NCBI GenBank assembly: GCA_036897485.1 | Contig: JAYMTF010001963.1 | Span: 1-20,447, forward strand | Length of the DNA stretch: 20,447 nt | Direction of reading: 5' to 3' | DNA from: Pelargonium nanum | Taxonomy: Eukaryota > Streptophyta > Magnoliopsida > Geraniales > Geraniaceae | Shown here: piece after piece, positions 1 through 8,830 of the stretch | Layout: each line of letters starts with the position of its first letter | How positions within the stretch are numbered: position 1 is the stretch's first letter | Program-made: the position numbers and the translations under genes | Notes under the pieces: model-generated | Told to the model about the DNA's origin: nothing | Databases searched by the model: none | The model's input: only the letters and a program-made list of their open reading frames with translations

Positions 1-33
1 ATTCCGTCCCTGATAACGCTTTTTCTTGTAGTG
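1..33. mobile_element. Terminus of a CACTA (En/Spm) DNA transposon, cut by the window edge
   Basis: The sequence ends at position 33 with TTTTTCTTGTAGTG, the reverse complement of the usual plant CACTA terminal inverted repeat CACTACAAGAAAAA. The bases just inside (read inward, GCGTTATCAGGGACGG) resemble the subterminal motifs common in this superfamily. The rest of the element lies left of the window, so the three-base target duplication (ATA at 34-36 would be one copy) cannot be tested. Confidence 0.7.
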
Positions 34-36
34 ATA

Positions 37-625
37 GCGAGAGCTACATTTATTATATATGTTGAACGGTTGAGTAACTGTTTTAGACATTACATATAAT
101 GAGTATCTAAAGAATTACTCCTAAAATTTGACAATTATTTTAAGACGAAATGAGTATATATTGCGTTGATCTAGTGCCCATATCATGAATTATACAAGTG
201 ATAAGGGATAAGAATAAAATAGTGATGATTCCTTGAACCCCATCTCCATTATTATTCTCCATCCATTAAAGATATCAAAACTTCCTCAACACAAAAAATT
301 CATTCCATTACAGTTAAAATATAATTATATTAAAAATCCTAAAGAGATTATCGGAGGGTTGGAGCATGTATATGCTACCAAAGAAAGAAGTGTATATACA
401 AAGGAAAGGTCATGCTCATGCATATATGATGTATGCACTAAAACAATTTATTGATGTACAATCAAACAACAATATTAATGGTAAATCATATATAAAAAAT
501 TCATACTAATTAAAGAAAAATTAATCAAGACATACACGGGTGTTGATTTATGAGATATCGGTATGATTTGAGTCTTAATCTGTAAAACTTTGATCGGAAT
601 TTTTTCTTCTTCAAATTGTTAAAAT
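37..625. other. AT-rich intergenic stretch, nothing recognised
   Basis: No convincing gene is seen. A short open frame near 233-454 has low-complexity Lys/Ile/Tyr composition and no splice partner or motif. It probably forms part of the distal upstream region of the kinase gene. Confidence 0.5.
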
Positions 626-640
626 TTTATTATTCACCAT

Positions 641-788
641 CAAGCGCGTGTGTTAACTAATAAGAAGTTGTTCTAACTTAATCTGAGATCTCGAGTTCGA
701 GTCTCAGAAAATGCATCTACGTTAAAACTCATGCTAATCGCGAGCCACTTCGAAAAACTGATGATTGAGAAAAAAAAAAAAAAAAAAA
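641..788 (+). mobile_element. Probable tRNA-derived SINE remnant
   Basis: The stretch ends in an A-run of about 18 bases (771-788) and contains a Pol III B-box-like sequence, AGTTCGAGTCT, at 694-704. It is flanked by TTTATTATTCACCAT (626-640) and TTTATTCTTCAACAT (790-804), which match at 13 of 15 positions and look like an aged target-site duplication. A convincing A-box is not visible, so this is a weathered copy. It sits about 330-470 bp upstream of the kinase start codon. Confidence 0.45.
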
Positions 789-1043
789 CTTTATTCTTCA
801 ACATGGGTTTATGGTAATTTGAGCAAAACTAGTGTGGAGGTAGAGAGAGAAAGTCTCCAACTCCATCCCCACACAAAAGGTGGTGGAAAAAAAAAAGCTC
901 TTTTTGTGCACACTGCGATGATGGTGCCTACAATCTCCAACTGCAAAAACTCCATTACCAATTAGCTCTCCTCTGTTTTTTCTTCTCTCTAGACATATCA
1001 TAAACAAACAAAACCATAGCCAATCCTTTATTGCTCTTCTTCA

Positions 1044-1105
1044 ATGGCCTCTCTCTCTCACATCCCATGCAATCACAGTGAAAACAACCCATGAAACTTG
1101 TGTAG
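1044..1105 (+). promoter_or_regulatory. Three short upstream ORFs in the kinase 5' leader
   Basis: The pyrimidine-rich leader contains three upstream ATGs before the main start at 1116. The frames are 1044-1094 (16 codons plus stop, beginning MASLSHIPC), 1067-1081 (MQSQ, stop) and 1091-1105 (MKLV, stop). The last stop is only 10 bases from the main ATG. In the main frame a TGA at 1092-1094 excludes a longer N-terminus. If transcription starts upstream of 1044, these frames should lower translation of the kinase or condition it. The transcription start is not visible, so this is inferred. Confidence 0.5.
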
Positions 1106-1115
1106 AGCTCTACAC

Positions 1116-3839
1116 ATGGAGAACAGTAAGTGCGGTTGCTGGGCAGTCCTTAAACGCGGTGTTCAAGGTGCCTGCAAATCCTCTGTTTCTCGAGACTCTG
1201 CTAACTCTATTCCTCGTACCAGTCTTGTCTATGACGCAGGTATGTGTATATATATATATATATATACACTGTATATGCTCATGATTTGTACTCGTTTCAG
1301 TGCTCTAACTATTGGGTTTTCGTTTGATTTTGAATCTGAATTGTTGATTGATCTGATTTCTCTGAGAAATGGTCAGTGCTCTGTTTTCTCTGTTTGATGT
1401 AGTGTGTAAAGTTTGACTTTTTATTATATCAGATTTTCAAAACTTTGAGCACAAAGGGGTTTTTGTAATTCAAACAACTGATCTCATAGTGGGTTTGCTG
1501 ATTTTTGAGTTTTGACCACTTGGTTTTTTTTTTTTTTATGGGTCAGAATTGAAAATCTCAAACCTAGATTTTATATGATACTATGGAGATTGAAGACTGT
1601 GTTGATGTTCTGTTATGTTGTTTGTTTATGGTAAATCAATTTTGCCTTGAAACACTCTCTTTGTTTTGTTGTGCAATTCTTTGTGTAAAGCCACAAAATA
1701 GAAGATTGGTTCAACTCAAGATTATGTTTTTTGGGTTCATTTCATATGATAAACCCAAATAAATTCACTACTCAATGCAGCTGTTGAAACCCGATACCTG
1801 AATGCTAGCAACCGAGAGCTCCTGGCACCCAATGAGGCTCAGCTATCATCTGATAACCCAGGCCTATTAGTATCAAGAACCAAACCTCCATGCCAATTGC
1901 TGCAATTTTCATTTCAGGAGCTAAAATCGGCTACTGGGAACTTCAGGCCCGATAGCATTCTCGGGGAGGGAGGATTCGGGTATGTCTTCAAAGGGTGGAT
2001 CGAAGAGAATGGGACAGCCCCAGCAAAGCCAGGCTCTGGTGTTACTGTTGCTGTCAAGAGCTTGAAGCCAGATGGTCTGCAAGGCCACAGAGAGTGGGTG
2101 GTTAGTAGAATTGTATCTGTTTTGGGTTAGTAGTTTGATGTGGTAAAAGAAAAATTGTTGGTCAGTTGCTGATACTAGAGAGCTTAACATGTTATATTAT
2201 GGCAATTTCATGAACTTGCAGGCTGAGGTAGACTTTCTTGGACAGCTTCACCATCCTAATCTTGTAAAGCTAATTGGATACTGCATCGAAGATGATCAAC
2301 GCCTTCTTGTTTACGAATTCATGACCCGTGGAAGCCTCGAAAACCATTTATTCAGAAGTAAGTAGTTTGTGCTTTCCCAGTTAATGTTATTGCCCTATTT
2401 TTAATGCTTGTTTGAACTTTGGTATTGTTTGGTTTTGAATGAAGCAATGTCATTTCTACAATTTCTTTTTGTTTGTATCAATTGTTGTTCAATCTATTAA
2501 ATCAAAACATGCAATGATATCTGATTGTCCCTTTGTCTCTAACTTTTAACTCAGTGAACATCATTTGGTTGATTTAGATTTCAAAAATAGATGACTGAAT
2601 ATATATTGGATGCATAATCATTAGGTGCCCAAGTGGCATCAATAATCAACTTGTTTAACAGTTACAGTAGCTTATTACCAAATAGCTGATGATACTGAAA
2701 TTCTTGAAGGGACCATACCTCTTCCATGGTCCAACAGAATCAAGATTGCCCTTGGAGCAGCTAAAGGATTGGCCTTTCTCCATGGGGGCCCCGAACCAGT
2801 CATTTATCGGGATTTCAAGACGTCCAATATTTTGCTTGATTCGGTATGCAGGAAGAGCAATTAGAATGTTACGTCTTGTTACCGACTTAAATACATAAAT
2901 CACTTGACATAAACTTTTCTTTGCAGGAATATAACTCAAAGCTTTCAGATTTTGGCTTGGCCAAAGCTGGGCCGCAGGGAGACAAAACACATGTTTCTAC
3001 CCGGGTTGTCGGGACATATGGCTATGCTGCTCCAGAATATGTAATGACAGGTAATGAGGTCTCAACATATTGCATGAACTGATTGAAATCTTTTAAACTT
3101 CAAGATATTGCAGAAGTCTGAAAACCATATATATTTCAGGCAATTTGCCAAAAACTATACATTATTATCTGATAAACCATGTTGTTTATGCACATATGTA
3201 CATCTAAAAATATAGTATCAATCAACAGATAGATCAAGATCCTGGTGATCTTTGAATTGGACACCCCCAAAAACTTCACAGTTTTTGGACAAGATCAACT
3301 TTTTATTTCATCAGTTTCTAGTGCTATTGAGAGTTCAGAATAATTTAACAACAGTGACCATTATGGCTCTTTTTTTCTCAACAGGGCACTTGACATCAAA
3401 GAGTGATGTTTACAGCTTTGGTGTTGTCCTACTTGAGATTCTAACAGGCAGAAGATCAATGGACAAGAAACGGCCTAGTGGAGAACAGAATCTAGTTTCG
3501 TGGGCACGACCTTATTTAGCTGACAAGAGGAAGGTCTACCAGCTCGTGGATCCGCGCTTAGAACTGAACTACTCGGTTAAGGCAGTGCAGAAAGTGTCTC
3601 AGTTAGCTTACAACTGTCTCAGCAGGGATCCAAAATCTCGCCCTACGATGGATGAAGTAGTGAAGGTGCTCACTCCATTGCAAGATCTCAATGACCTGGC
3701 CATCTTATCCTATCACTCGCGCTTATCTCAACAAGGAAGACGCAAAAAGAAACCAGATGGTATGCAGCAACATACTTATGCTCAATCCCGAAGCATCAGG
3801 GACTCGCCTTTGAATTCTGGGAGGCAGCATCGCAGGTGA
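1116..3839 (+). CDS. Receptor-like cytoplasmic kinase, RLCK-VII (PBL34/35/36-like)
   Basis: Six exons join in frame: 1116-1239, 1781-2100, 2222-2357, 2710-2843, 2927-3050 and 3385-3839 (1293 nt, 430 aa), all with GT-AG introns. It is a cytosolic or membrane-attached serine/threonine kinase of the type that relays signals from receptor kinases in immunity and development. Visible kinase features are the glycine loop GEGGFG (103-108), the ATP-binding lysine in VAVK (K134), the alpha-C glutamate E150, the RD-type catalytic loop YRDFKTSN (226-233), DFG (246-248), the activation segment [17 protein letters not shown] (260-276) and subdomain [14 protein letters not shown]. The insert [14 protein letters not shown] (115-128) and [10 protein letters not shown] are typical of the PBL34-36 group. 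The N-terminus MENSKCGCW lacks the Gly2 needed for myristoylation, but Cys6 and Cys8 could be palmitoylated. The tail from about residue 380 is basic (GRRKKKPDG) and low in complexity. The length is normal for the family and no defect is seen. The exact orthologue is uncertain. Confidence 0.93.
1247..1266. repeat. (TA)10 microsatellite in kinase intron 1
   Basis: A perfect TA dinucleotide run lies just after the exon 1 donor (GT at 1240-1241). It is likely length-polymorphic. Confidence 0.9.
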
Positions 3840-4734
3840 TTTGCTTGCAGTCAGACAATTCATCTCCTTGAATTAATGTCTCTCAACAAAACAAAGGTCT
3901 AATGAAAAGAGGGAAACAATATCCTTAAAACCCTTTATAGTAGAGTTGAGATCGAGCTAACCATCATCGTGGATCCATCTTCACAGATTGCCTATGTCGT
4001 AGTTATATAAAACTATGCATTTCCAAATTCCGAGATTGTTATTTGCAGCTTCTTGCTGAATGTCAAATGCTTGAGTCTTTAGTTTGACAGAATTGCTTCT
4101 TAGTCTTCAGAATTCAGTGTAGTTCACATCTTATGCTTTCTACAACAATCTCTTTCTCTGAACACTTCATATATTACCATAACTTGTGAGGTTTAAACTT
4201 TAAACACAATTGTTGACCACTTTGTAGCAGAGCTAAATGATGCATCACAGACTCCACAGTGTCAATGTTCAAGACTGACACATCACAAACCTTTAGCATC
4301 TATTCAGGTCATATACAGGACAAGCCACCAGCCTGTTTCCACCAAAATCAGCACATATTCTTCCTACAAAAGCACAAATATCACTGAGATATTCATTTGG
4401 TCATCATGCATTTATAATATATATATATATATATATCAATCTCACATACAAACAAGAATCTCATTCATCTTCAACATTATAAGTTCTGTAAAGGGTACAT
4501 TTAAAGTTTTTAATTGGTTACACTTAATGAAAAGTGAATACTAGTTAGGCATGAATGGAGTAAAAGAGTTGGATTCAATTGTGTTTGTTTCATTCATTCT
4601 ATAAAAGCAACAGTTTTTCTTAAATTTCCTTGTGAATCATAAGGTACATTTTCTACACTATATATATGATGTCTGGTTACAATGTCCTGTTTCAGCCATT
4701 CTTTTATATGCATTTCGAATTAGAAATCGGAAAC
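3840..4734. other. 3' flank of the kinase gene and intergenic DNA
   Basis: This holds the kinase 3' UTR, whose end cannot be set because no strong poly(A) signal is clear, followed by AT-rich spacer. A perfect (AT)10 microsatellite lies at 4417-4436. No other gene is seen. Confidence 0.6.
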
Positions 4735-5115
4735 TGTTGAAATATTGCACCAAAATGGGCCTTACAACGTGTCATCCCCTTACAACAAGCCCACCTGAAA
4801 ACCCAACGCCAGAACGGCCCACAATAGACGGCGTCAATCGCAAGTCAAGGACATCAACCACTTAGTATCTGAATAATAGGAAACTCTCGTCATTACAAAT
4901 AGGCCGCAACAAACAATAAGGAGGTAAGATCAAAAACCCGAGAAACTAAGTTTATCTAAGGGAATATCTAACTTAGGCATCTGAGGGGCTTCAACGGAGA
5001 AATCTTGTTTTGCAGGTCCGCACCTCAAGTTCGTAGGAGAGGATTTTTGTAGTGACACCTTGTGTTTGTTGAGGTCATATCAAATTGAGAGTAGCTAGAG
5101 CATATTTTCACAGTA
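4735..5115 (+). mobile_element. Decayed LTR, probably Ty3/gypsy-type (solo or partial)
   Basis: The segment is more GC-rich than its surroundings. It shows the order common in plant Ty3-type LTRs: a TG-start-like border, a TATA-like ACAAATAGG stretch near 4896, then a CTAACTTAGGCATCTGAGGGG block followed within about 40 bases by TTTTGCAGGT. No internal coding region, primer site or second LTR is seen beside it, so it is a fossil fragment. The borders are approximate. Confidence 0.4.
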
Positions 5116-5857
5116 GAGAGTTACAGTACAAGGAAGCATATACTAATTCATATAAAAAGTAAGCTAATATGATTCCTTTTGGACATTAAATTCATTTCTC
5201 ATGCTATATATTTGTTTACGGATCAAGATTGATCAAAATTATCAATCTCCACACATACATCAGGCTTGGCAAATTTCTTCCCAAATCCCATATATATTAC
5301 TGTATGATTTATCTACCAGACTACCACATTACGATCTCACATACATATATATGTATATAATTGTATATGAGAGCCATAGAATTATGTAAATAACAATAAA
5401 ATGTTAATTATGAGAACTCAAATATACAAATTCTAGAAATTAAAATTGAAGTAATATGAAGAGATATTTGAAAGAAAAGACTGTTATACAAATTGGTGTA
5501 ATAATATGCATAACAATACATGCACATACACACACATATATATTATGCGCCCATTAATCTCAAAACATCATAACATTACTTGATTAAGTCCTAAAAATGA
5601 ATGTGCATGTACATATAGATACAAACCAAAACAAACGAGTACGTAATGAAGTTGGATTACATACCATCAAGTGTAATGCAGAAGAGCAAAGTTAAATGAG
5701 CTTATATATAATCGAGAAGGAGATTACACAGATGAATTGACTCCGAGAACGTTAAAATGAACTAATTTGCAAAAGTATCTATAGGGACAAGAGACGACAC
5801 TAGAACTATATATGTGCTAATTATAATCAGAAAAAACAACAACAATAATACTAAAAC
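5116..5857. other. AT-rich spacer between LTR remnant and MIR171
   Basis: Low-complexity sequence with many TATATA tracts and CACACA runs. No gene or element is recognised. Part of it may be the 3' portion of the MIR171 primary transcript, which runs leftward. Confidence 0.5.
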
Positions 5858-5881
5858 TAGATAGATAGATAGATAGATAGA
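5858..5881. repeat. (TAGA)6 microsatellite
   Basis: Six perfect tetranucleotide units lie just 3' of the MIR171 hairpin on the transcribed (minus) strand. They could serve as a variable marker for this locus. Confidence 0.9.
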
Positions 5882-5894
5882 ACCTGAAGTAATA

Positions 5895-6015
5895 TATATG
5901 ATGGTATGGAAAGTGATATTGGCGCGGCTCAATCTGAGATTGGATTTTACAGTGTAAATCCGTCTTCGGATTGAACCTCACCAATATCGCTTTCTTTGCT
6001 TCCCAAGCATTCAAT
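5895..6015 (-). ncRNA. MIR171: MIR171 precursor hairpin
   Basis: Read on the minus strand, the 5' arm has CGATATTGGTGAGGTTCAAT (within 5969-5989) and the 3' arm has GATTGAGCCGCGCCAATATC (within 5915-5935). The second is the conserved plant miR171. The arms pair over the whole duplex with a few mismatches. The stem extends below it (AAAG against CTTT on either side) and above it (ATCCGAAGACGGATTTA against AAATCCAATCTCAG), closing on a short loop near 5949-5955. Mature on the 3' arm and star on the 5' arm is the normal MIR171 layout. miR171 directs cleavage of GRAS transcripts of the SCL6/HAIRY MERISTEM group (established knowledge), which control meristem maintenance and branching. No protein gene overlaps. 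The ends of the precursor and of the primary transcript are estimates. Confidence 0.93.
5915..5935 (-). ncRNA. miR171: Mature miR171 (3' arm), 21 nt
   Basis: The minus-strand 21-mer begins AGATTGAGCCGCG and ends CCAATATC, a known miR171 form. A second well-known register, beginning TTGAGCCGCGCC and ending in TATCACT, would occupy 5912-5932. The sequence does not tell which register Dicer uses. The star strand is at about 5969-5989. Confidence 0.85.
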
Positions 6016-6449
6016 CAACAGCTAGCTAGCTATCAATCTGAGTTCTATCAGAAAATATCCAATAATAAAATGCTATCATAATATATATATAGTTCCTTCC
6101 TGAGTGCAACCAGAACTGTGTTTTAGGCTGTGTATATATGTATACAGGATCTAACTAGCTTGATATTTGAGATATTGTAATGCTGATCAGAAGGCAACTC
6201 AATTGGTTGTTGGCGCCACCTTACCAACCAAAAAGGGCAAAGAAAAAAGAAATGAAAATGACCCCATGGTTGCACCAGAAGGACAAGATTATTGATAATA
6301 TGAGGCATCTAATAATGGTAGGAAAAGGACACTATATTTGGTGGTTAGTCATGAACAAGTGGGATCTCCATAACCTATACATAATATATATTATATATAT
6401 AACATAGGCCATTTTTGAAAAATTTAAGAAAAAATCAAGTGAGCAAGAG
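6016..6449. other. Region 5' of the MIR171 hairpin on the minus strand
   Basis: This probably lies in the MIR171 primary transcript. It holds a minus-strand ATG frame at 6123-6308 (61 codons, beginning MPHIINN), which could only be called a candidate micropeptide. A TATA-rich tract lies at 6379-6402. No conserved protein is seen. Confidence 0.35.
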
Positions 6450-6598
6450 TCTCGGTCAAAGAGTTACATGAGCAAGCGTTTCATGCTCATAAATTCTATG
6501 AGTGTTGAATTGTGAAGTGTCATCTCTTTGTTGACTTGGCTGAGTCTCCGTTCGTTACTCTTCGGACGAATCTCCGCCCATAACTCTTTGGCATGAGA
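6450..6598. repeat. Unclassified segment with imperfect inverted ends
   Basis: The ends, TCTCGGTCAAAGAGTTA (6450-6466) and the reverse complement of TAACTCTTTGGCATGAGA (6581-6598), pair over most positions. Inside is a perfect 7-bp inverted repeat, ATGAGCA (6468-6474) with TGCTCAT (6484-6490), spaced by nine bases. The segment is more GC-rich than its flanks. It could be a small transposon remnant or a structured piece of the MIR171 primary transcript. The middle of the long arms pairs poorly, so no microRNA is claimed. Confidence 0.35.
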
Positions 6599-7624
6599 TT
6601 TTTTTTGTGTATTTGAAAAATATATGTACATATACATACACATATATATATATAAACAATGAGAGAATAGTGGTGTTTCTAGGTATGCTATATATACTGC
6701 ATGGTGATTGTATATTCTTACTAGAAGATGAAGGAGTGAACAAAAGCAATGACATATCATCAAAATAGGAAGTACTGAAACTGAATTAGGGTTTTAGCTT
6801 ACACATGAGACATGATCAAGATCAGAAGAAGACCAAAAGAAACACTGTATTCATGGTGTGTGTTTGTGTTTGATGATTGAATGAAATGAACAAGAAGATC
6901 ATGTTTATATATATACATATATATGTATATATGTATGAAAAGACTAAAGAGATGGGAAGAGTTAGGGTTTGTGCCTCGGGATGGGATGGGATGGAGAAGA
7001 AGGTGATGAGAATGATGTAAAGAGCTTACTTTAGGGTTTGTCATGCCTTAGTTTGTACTCAAAATCTCTCTTTCTCTTTCTCTTTCTCTTCTTTCTTTCT
7101 TGTTGCGCATGCTTTTTTAATTCATACACAGCTTCTCACCTGTAAATATTCTCCTACCTTTTCAATTATTTATTTAATTAATGCCCATTAATTGTCTTTA
7201 ATTAACACCACTAGACCCAACCCACACACCCACATAACTCTCTTTTTTTTTCTTAGATTTTAATTTACATATCCATAATTAGGAAGATTAAAAAGAGTGT
7301 GGATAATGGCACAGTTGGCTTATATAAAATCTAAAAAGTTGGTAGTCTTTTTAGGGCTGGCAAAATGATTTAAAAACAGCACCCAGAAAAAAGTCTACAT
7401 CTTGTTGCTGTATTTTAATTAAGACTATGGTTATGGTTGATAATATGGTGGACAAATTAGTAGTCAAAATTGTAGAAGAATCTGAATTATGTAAAGATGG
7501 TCAAATGTTAAGAGAGAGAAGAATGTTGGGATGATGAGTGCAAAATGTCAGCGGAAGGAAAGATTGTCTACCAATAATAAACTTTAATCACTACGTACTA
7601 CAAAGTTAATATCTTTGGTGCACA
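6599..7624. other. Likely MIR171 upstream region (minus-strand direction)
   Basis: AT-rich DNA with a GGGATGGGATGGGATGG triplication near 6976-6994 and a long CT tract at about 7062-7100 (GA-rich on the minus strand). Between them the minus strand reads as a pyrimidine-rich leader. The MIR171 transcript may begin around here, but no decisive TATA box can be chosen. No coding gene is seen. Confidence 0.3.
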
Positions 7625-8280
7625 CACTACAAAATTACTAATCACAGCAATAGAAATATATTCTAACGGCTTGTGTGGGTCATCTACTTAGCTCCCGCAG
7701 AGACAATGCCTGTAGCCTTCGAGGCCAAACGAAGTTGTAGAATAGTAAGAGATTTTCCCGCAATAGGTTAAAAGCTCCGGCAGAGCTTATGTGAAAATTT
7801 TCATTCTTATTTTGCTCATGTTTTTGGTTAAATTAATAACTTACATATTGTAATCAATATTAGTTCGTGTAATGTAGAGAACAAAAAAGTTAAAATCCTG
7901 TCAATTGCGAAAGAAAAAAACGCAATGCGGTAGACTCATGTGTGAAATGTGTTGTCAATATATAAATATTTTTACTTTGTATGGTAGACCATTCTAATTT
8001 TACGGTCGACCTTCAGTCATTTGACTCTTATGTGATATGGGTGATCTCAAAGTTCGATATACATGTTATTTTATGCAGTCGACCGTTCTCGTTTTACGGC
8101 AGACCTTTAGCCGGTAGACTCATATGTGATATGGGCCGACATCAAAGTTAGATATACATGTTTTTACTCTATGCAGTAGGTTGTTCTGATTTTACGGCCG
8201 ACCTCAAAGTAAGATATACATGTTTTTACTTTATGCAATAGGTTGTTCTGATTTTACGATCGGTAGACCATGTGTGAAAT
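7625..8280. mobile_element. CACTA-like terminal remnant with degenerate repeats
   Basis: CACTACAAAATTACTAATCA at 7625 resembles the CACTA terminal repeat (usual form CACTACAAGAAAA), followed by subterminal-like sequence (TTCTAACGGCTTGTG, GCTCCCGCAGAGACAATG). No matching TTTTGTAGTG end is found downstream, so only one end is present. A degenerate tandem array fills the inner half. Confidence 0.45.
7930..8280. repeat. Degenerate tandem array, about 95-bp unit
   Basis: The marker TTTTACG recurs at 7998, 8092, 8190 and 8252, and GATATACATG recurs at 8056, 8151 and 8213. The spacings are about 94-98 bp and then 62 bp. The last unit lacks the GCCGGTAGACTCATATGTG part, so it is a shortened copy. 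The units share TATGCAGTAGGTTGTTCTG-like and CGGTCGACC-like pieces. Such arrays are common near CACTA ends. Confidence 0.7.
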
Positions 8281-8635
8281 GAAAGGAGTGGGCAAAGGAT
8301 AAGCAATATGCGGAGACACCGGCGCGAAAAAGGCCTTGTCTTGAGCCTCCATTAGCAGACACTCTTCTTGGTTTTTGCTTCCTTAGTTTCCATCTAAATG
8401 TATCTCATGATTTGTGGAGTTTTGTTGGCGTGCCACTTGCCAACTATATTCTCGCACGCCTGTGCCTATGCCTTTGCCTTTCTCTTCTTCTTTCTAAAAA
8501 TAAATTTACACTTTTTTTTGTTCTTTCTTTATATTTTGTCTCTCGCGAGATCCTAGGTAGTATATAGGAGACTTTTTCTTCTCATTTTGTTCCTCTTTCT
8601 AGACTCACACTGACCCATATGTACAAACACGCTCA
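8281..8635. other. Intergenic stretch, nothing recognised
   Basis: Pyrimidine-rich spacer with no gene, hairpin or clear element border. Confidence 0.5.
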
Positions 8636-8830
8636 AATGTGTACCGACTCGACTTTTCATGCACCCTAAAATTGTTCATTGTTAGAGCTGACAGTTTGTG
8701 CGTGCGTGTCGTCTTAAATGACGTTTGTGTGTCGTGCGTTCCAACACGAACGCGACACGTTTATTAATCGTGATGCACAATCAAATACGAACACGATAGT
8801 AAATGAGTCGAATTGACACGACACAACATA
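8636..8830. repeat. ACACGAC/GTGTCGT-rich repeat remnant
   Basis: The stretch has many diverged copies of CGTGTCGT and its complement (GTGCGTGCGTGTCGTC, AACACGAACGCGACACG, TTGACACGACACAAC). It reads as an imperfect palindrome around 8755-8775. Similar sequence is often dispersed in plant genomes, but the family is not identified here. Confidence 0.4.

Noticed and set aside
5046-5055. TTTTGTAGTG as a CACTA end
   Set aside because: It lies within the LTR-like sequence and lacks a partner end or subterminal motifs.
5915-5935. Plus strand read as a miR171 target site of a GRAS gene
   Set aside because: No GRAS coding sequence surrounds it, and the pairing star arm 33 bp away identifies a precursor.
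5817-6014. 65-codon minus-strand frame over the MIR171 hairpin
   Set aside because: Its sequence is explained by the microRNA stem-loop and the TAGA repeat, with no protein features.
6450-6598. miR399-like TGCCAAAG at one inverted end
   Set aside because: The match to miR399 stops after eight bases and the arms do not pair well beyond about 17 bp.
7351-7372. TAGGGCTGGCAAA as a hAT terminal repeat
   Set aside because: No inverted partner or 8-bp duplication could be found.
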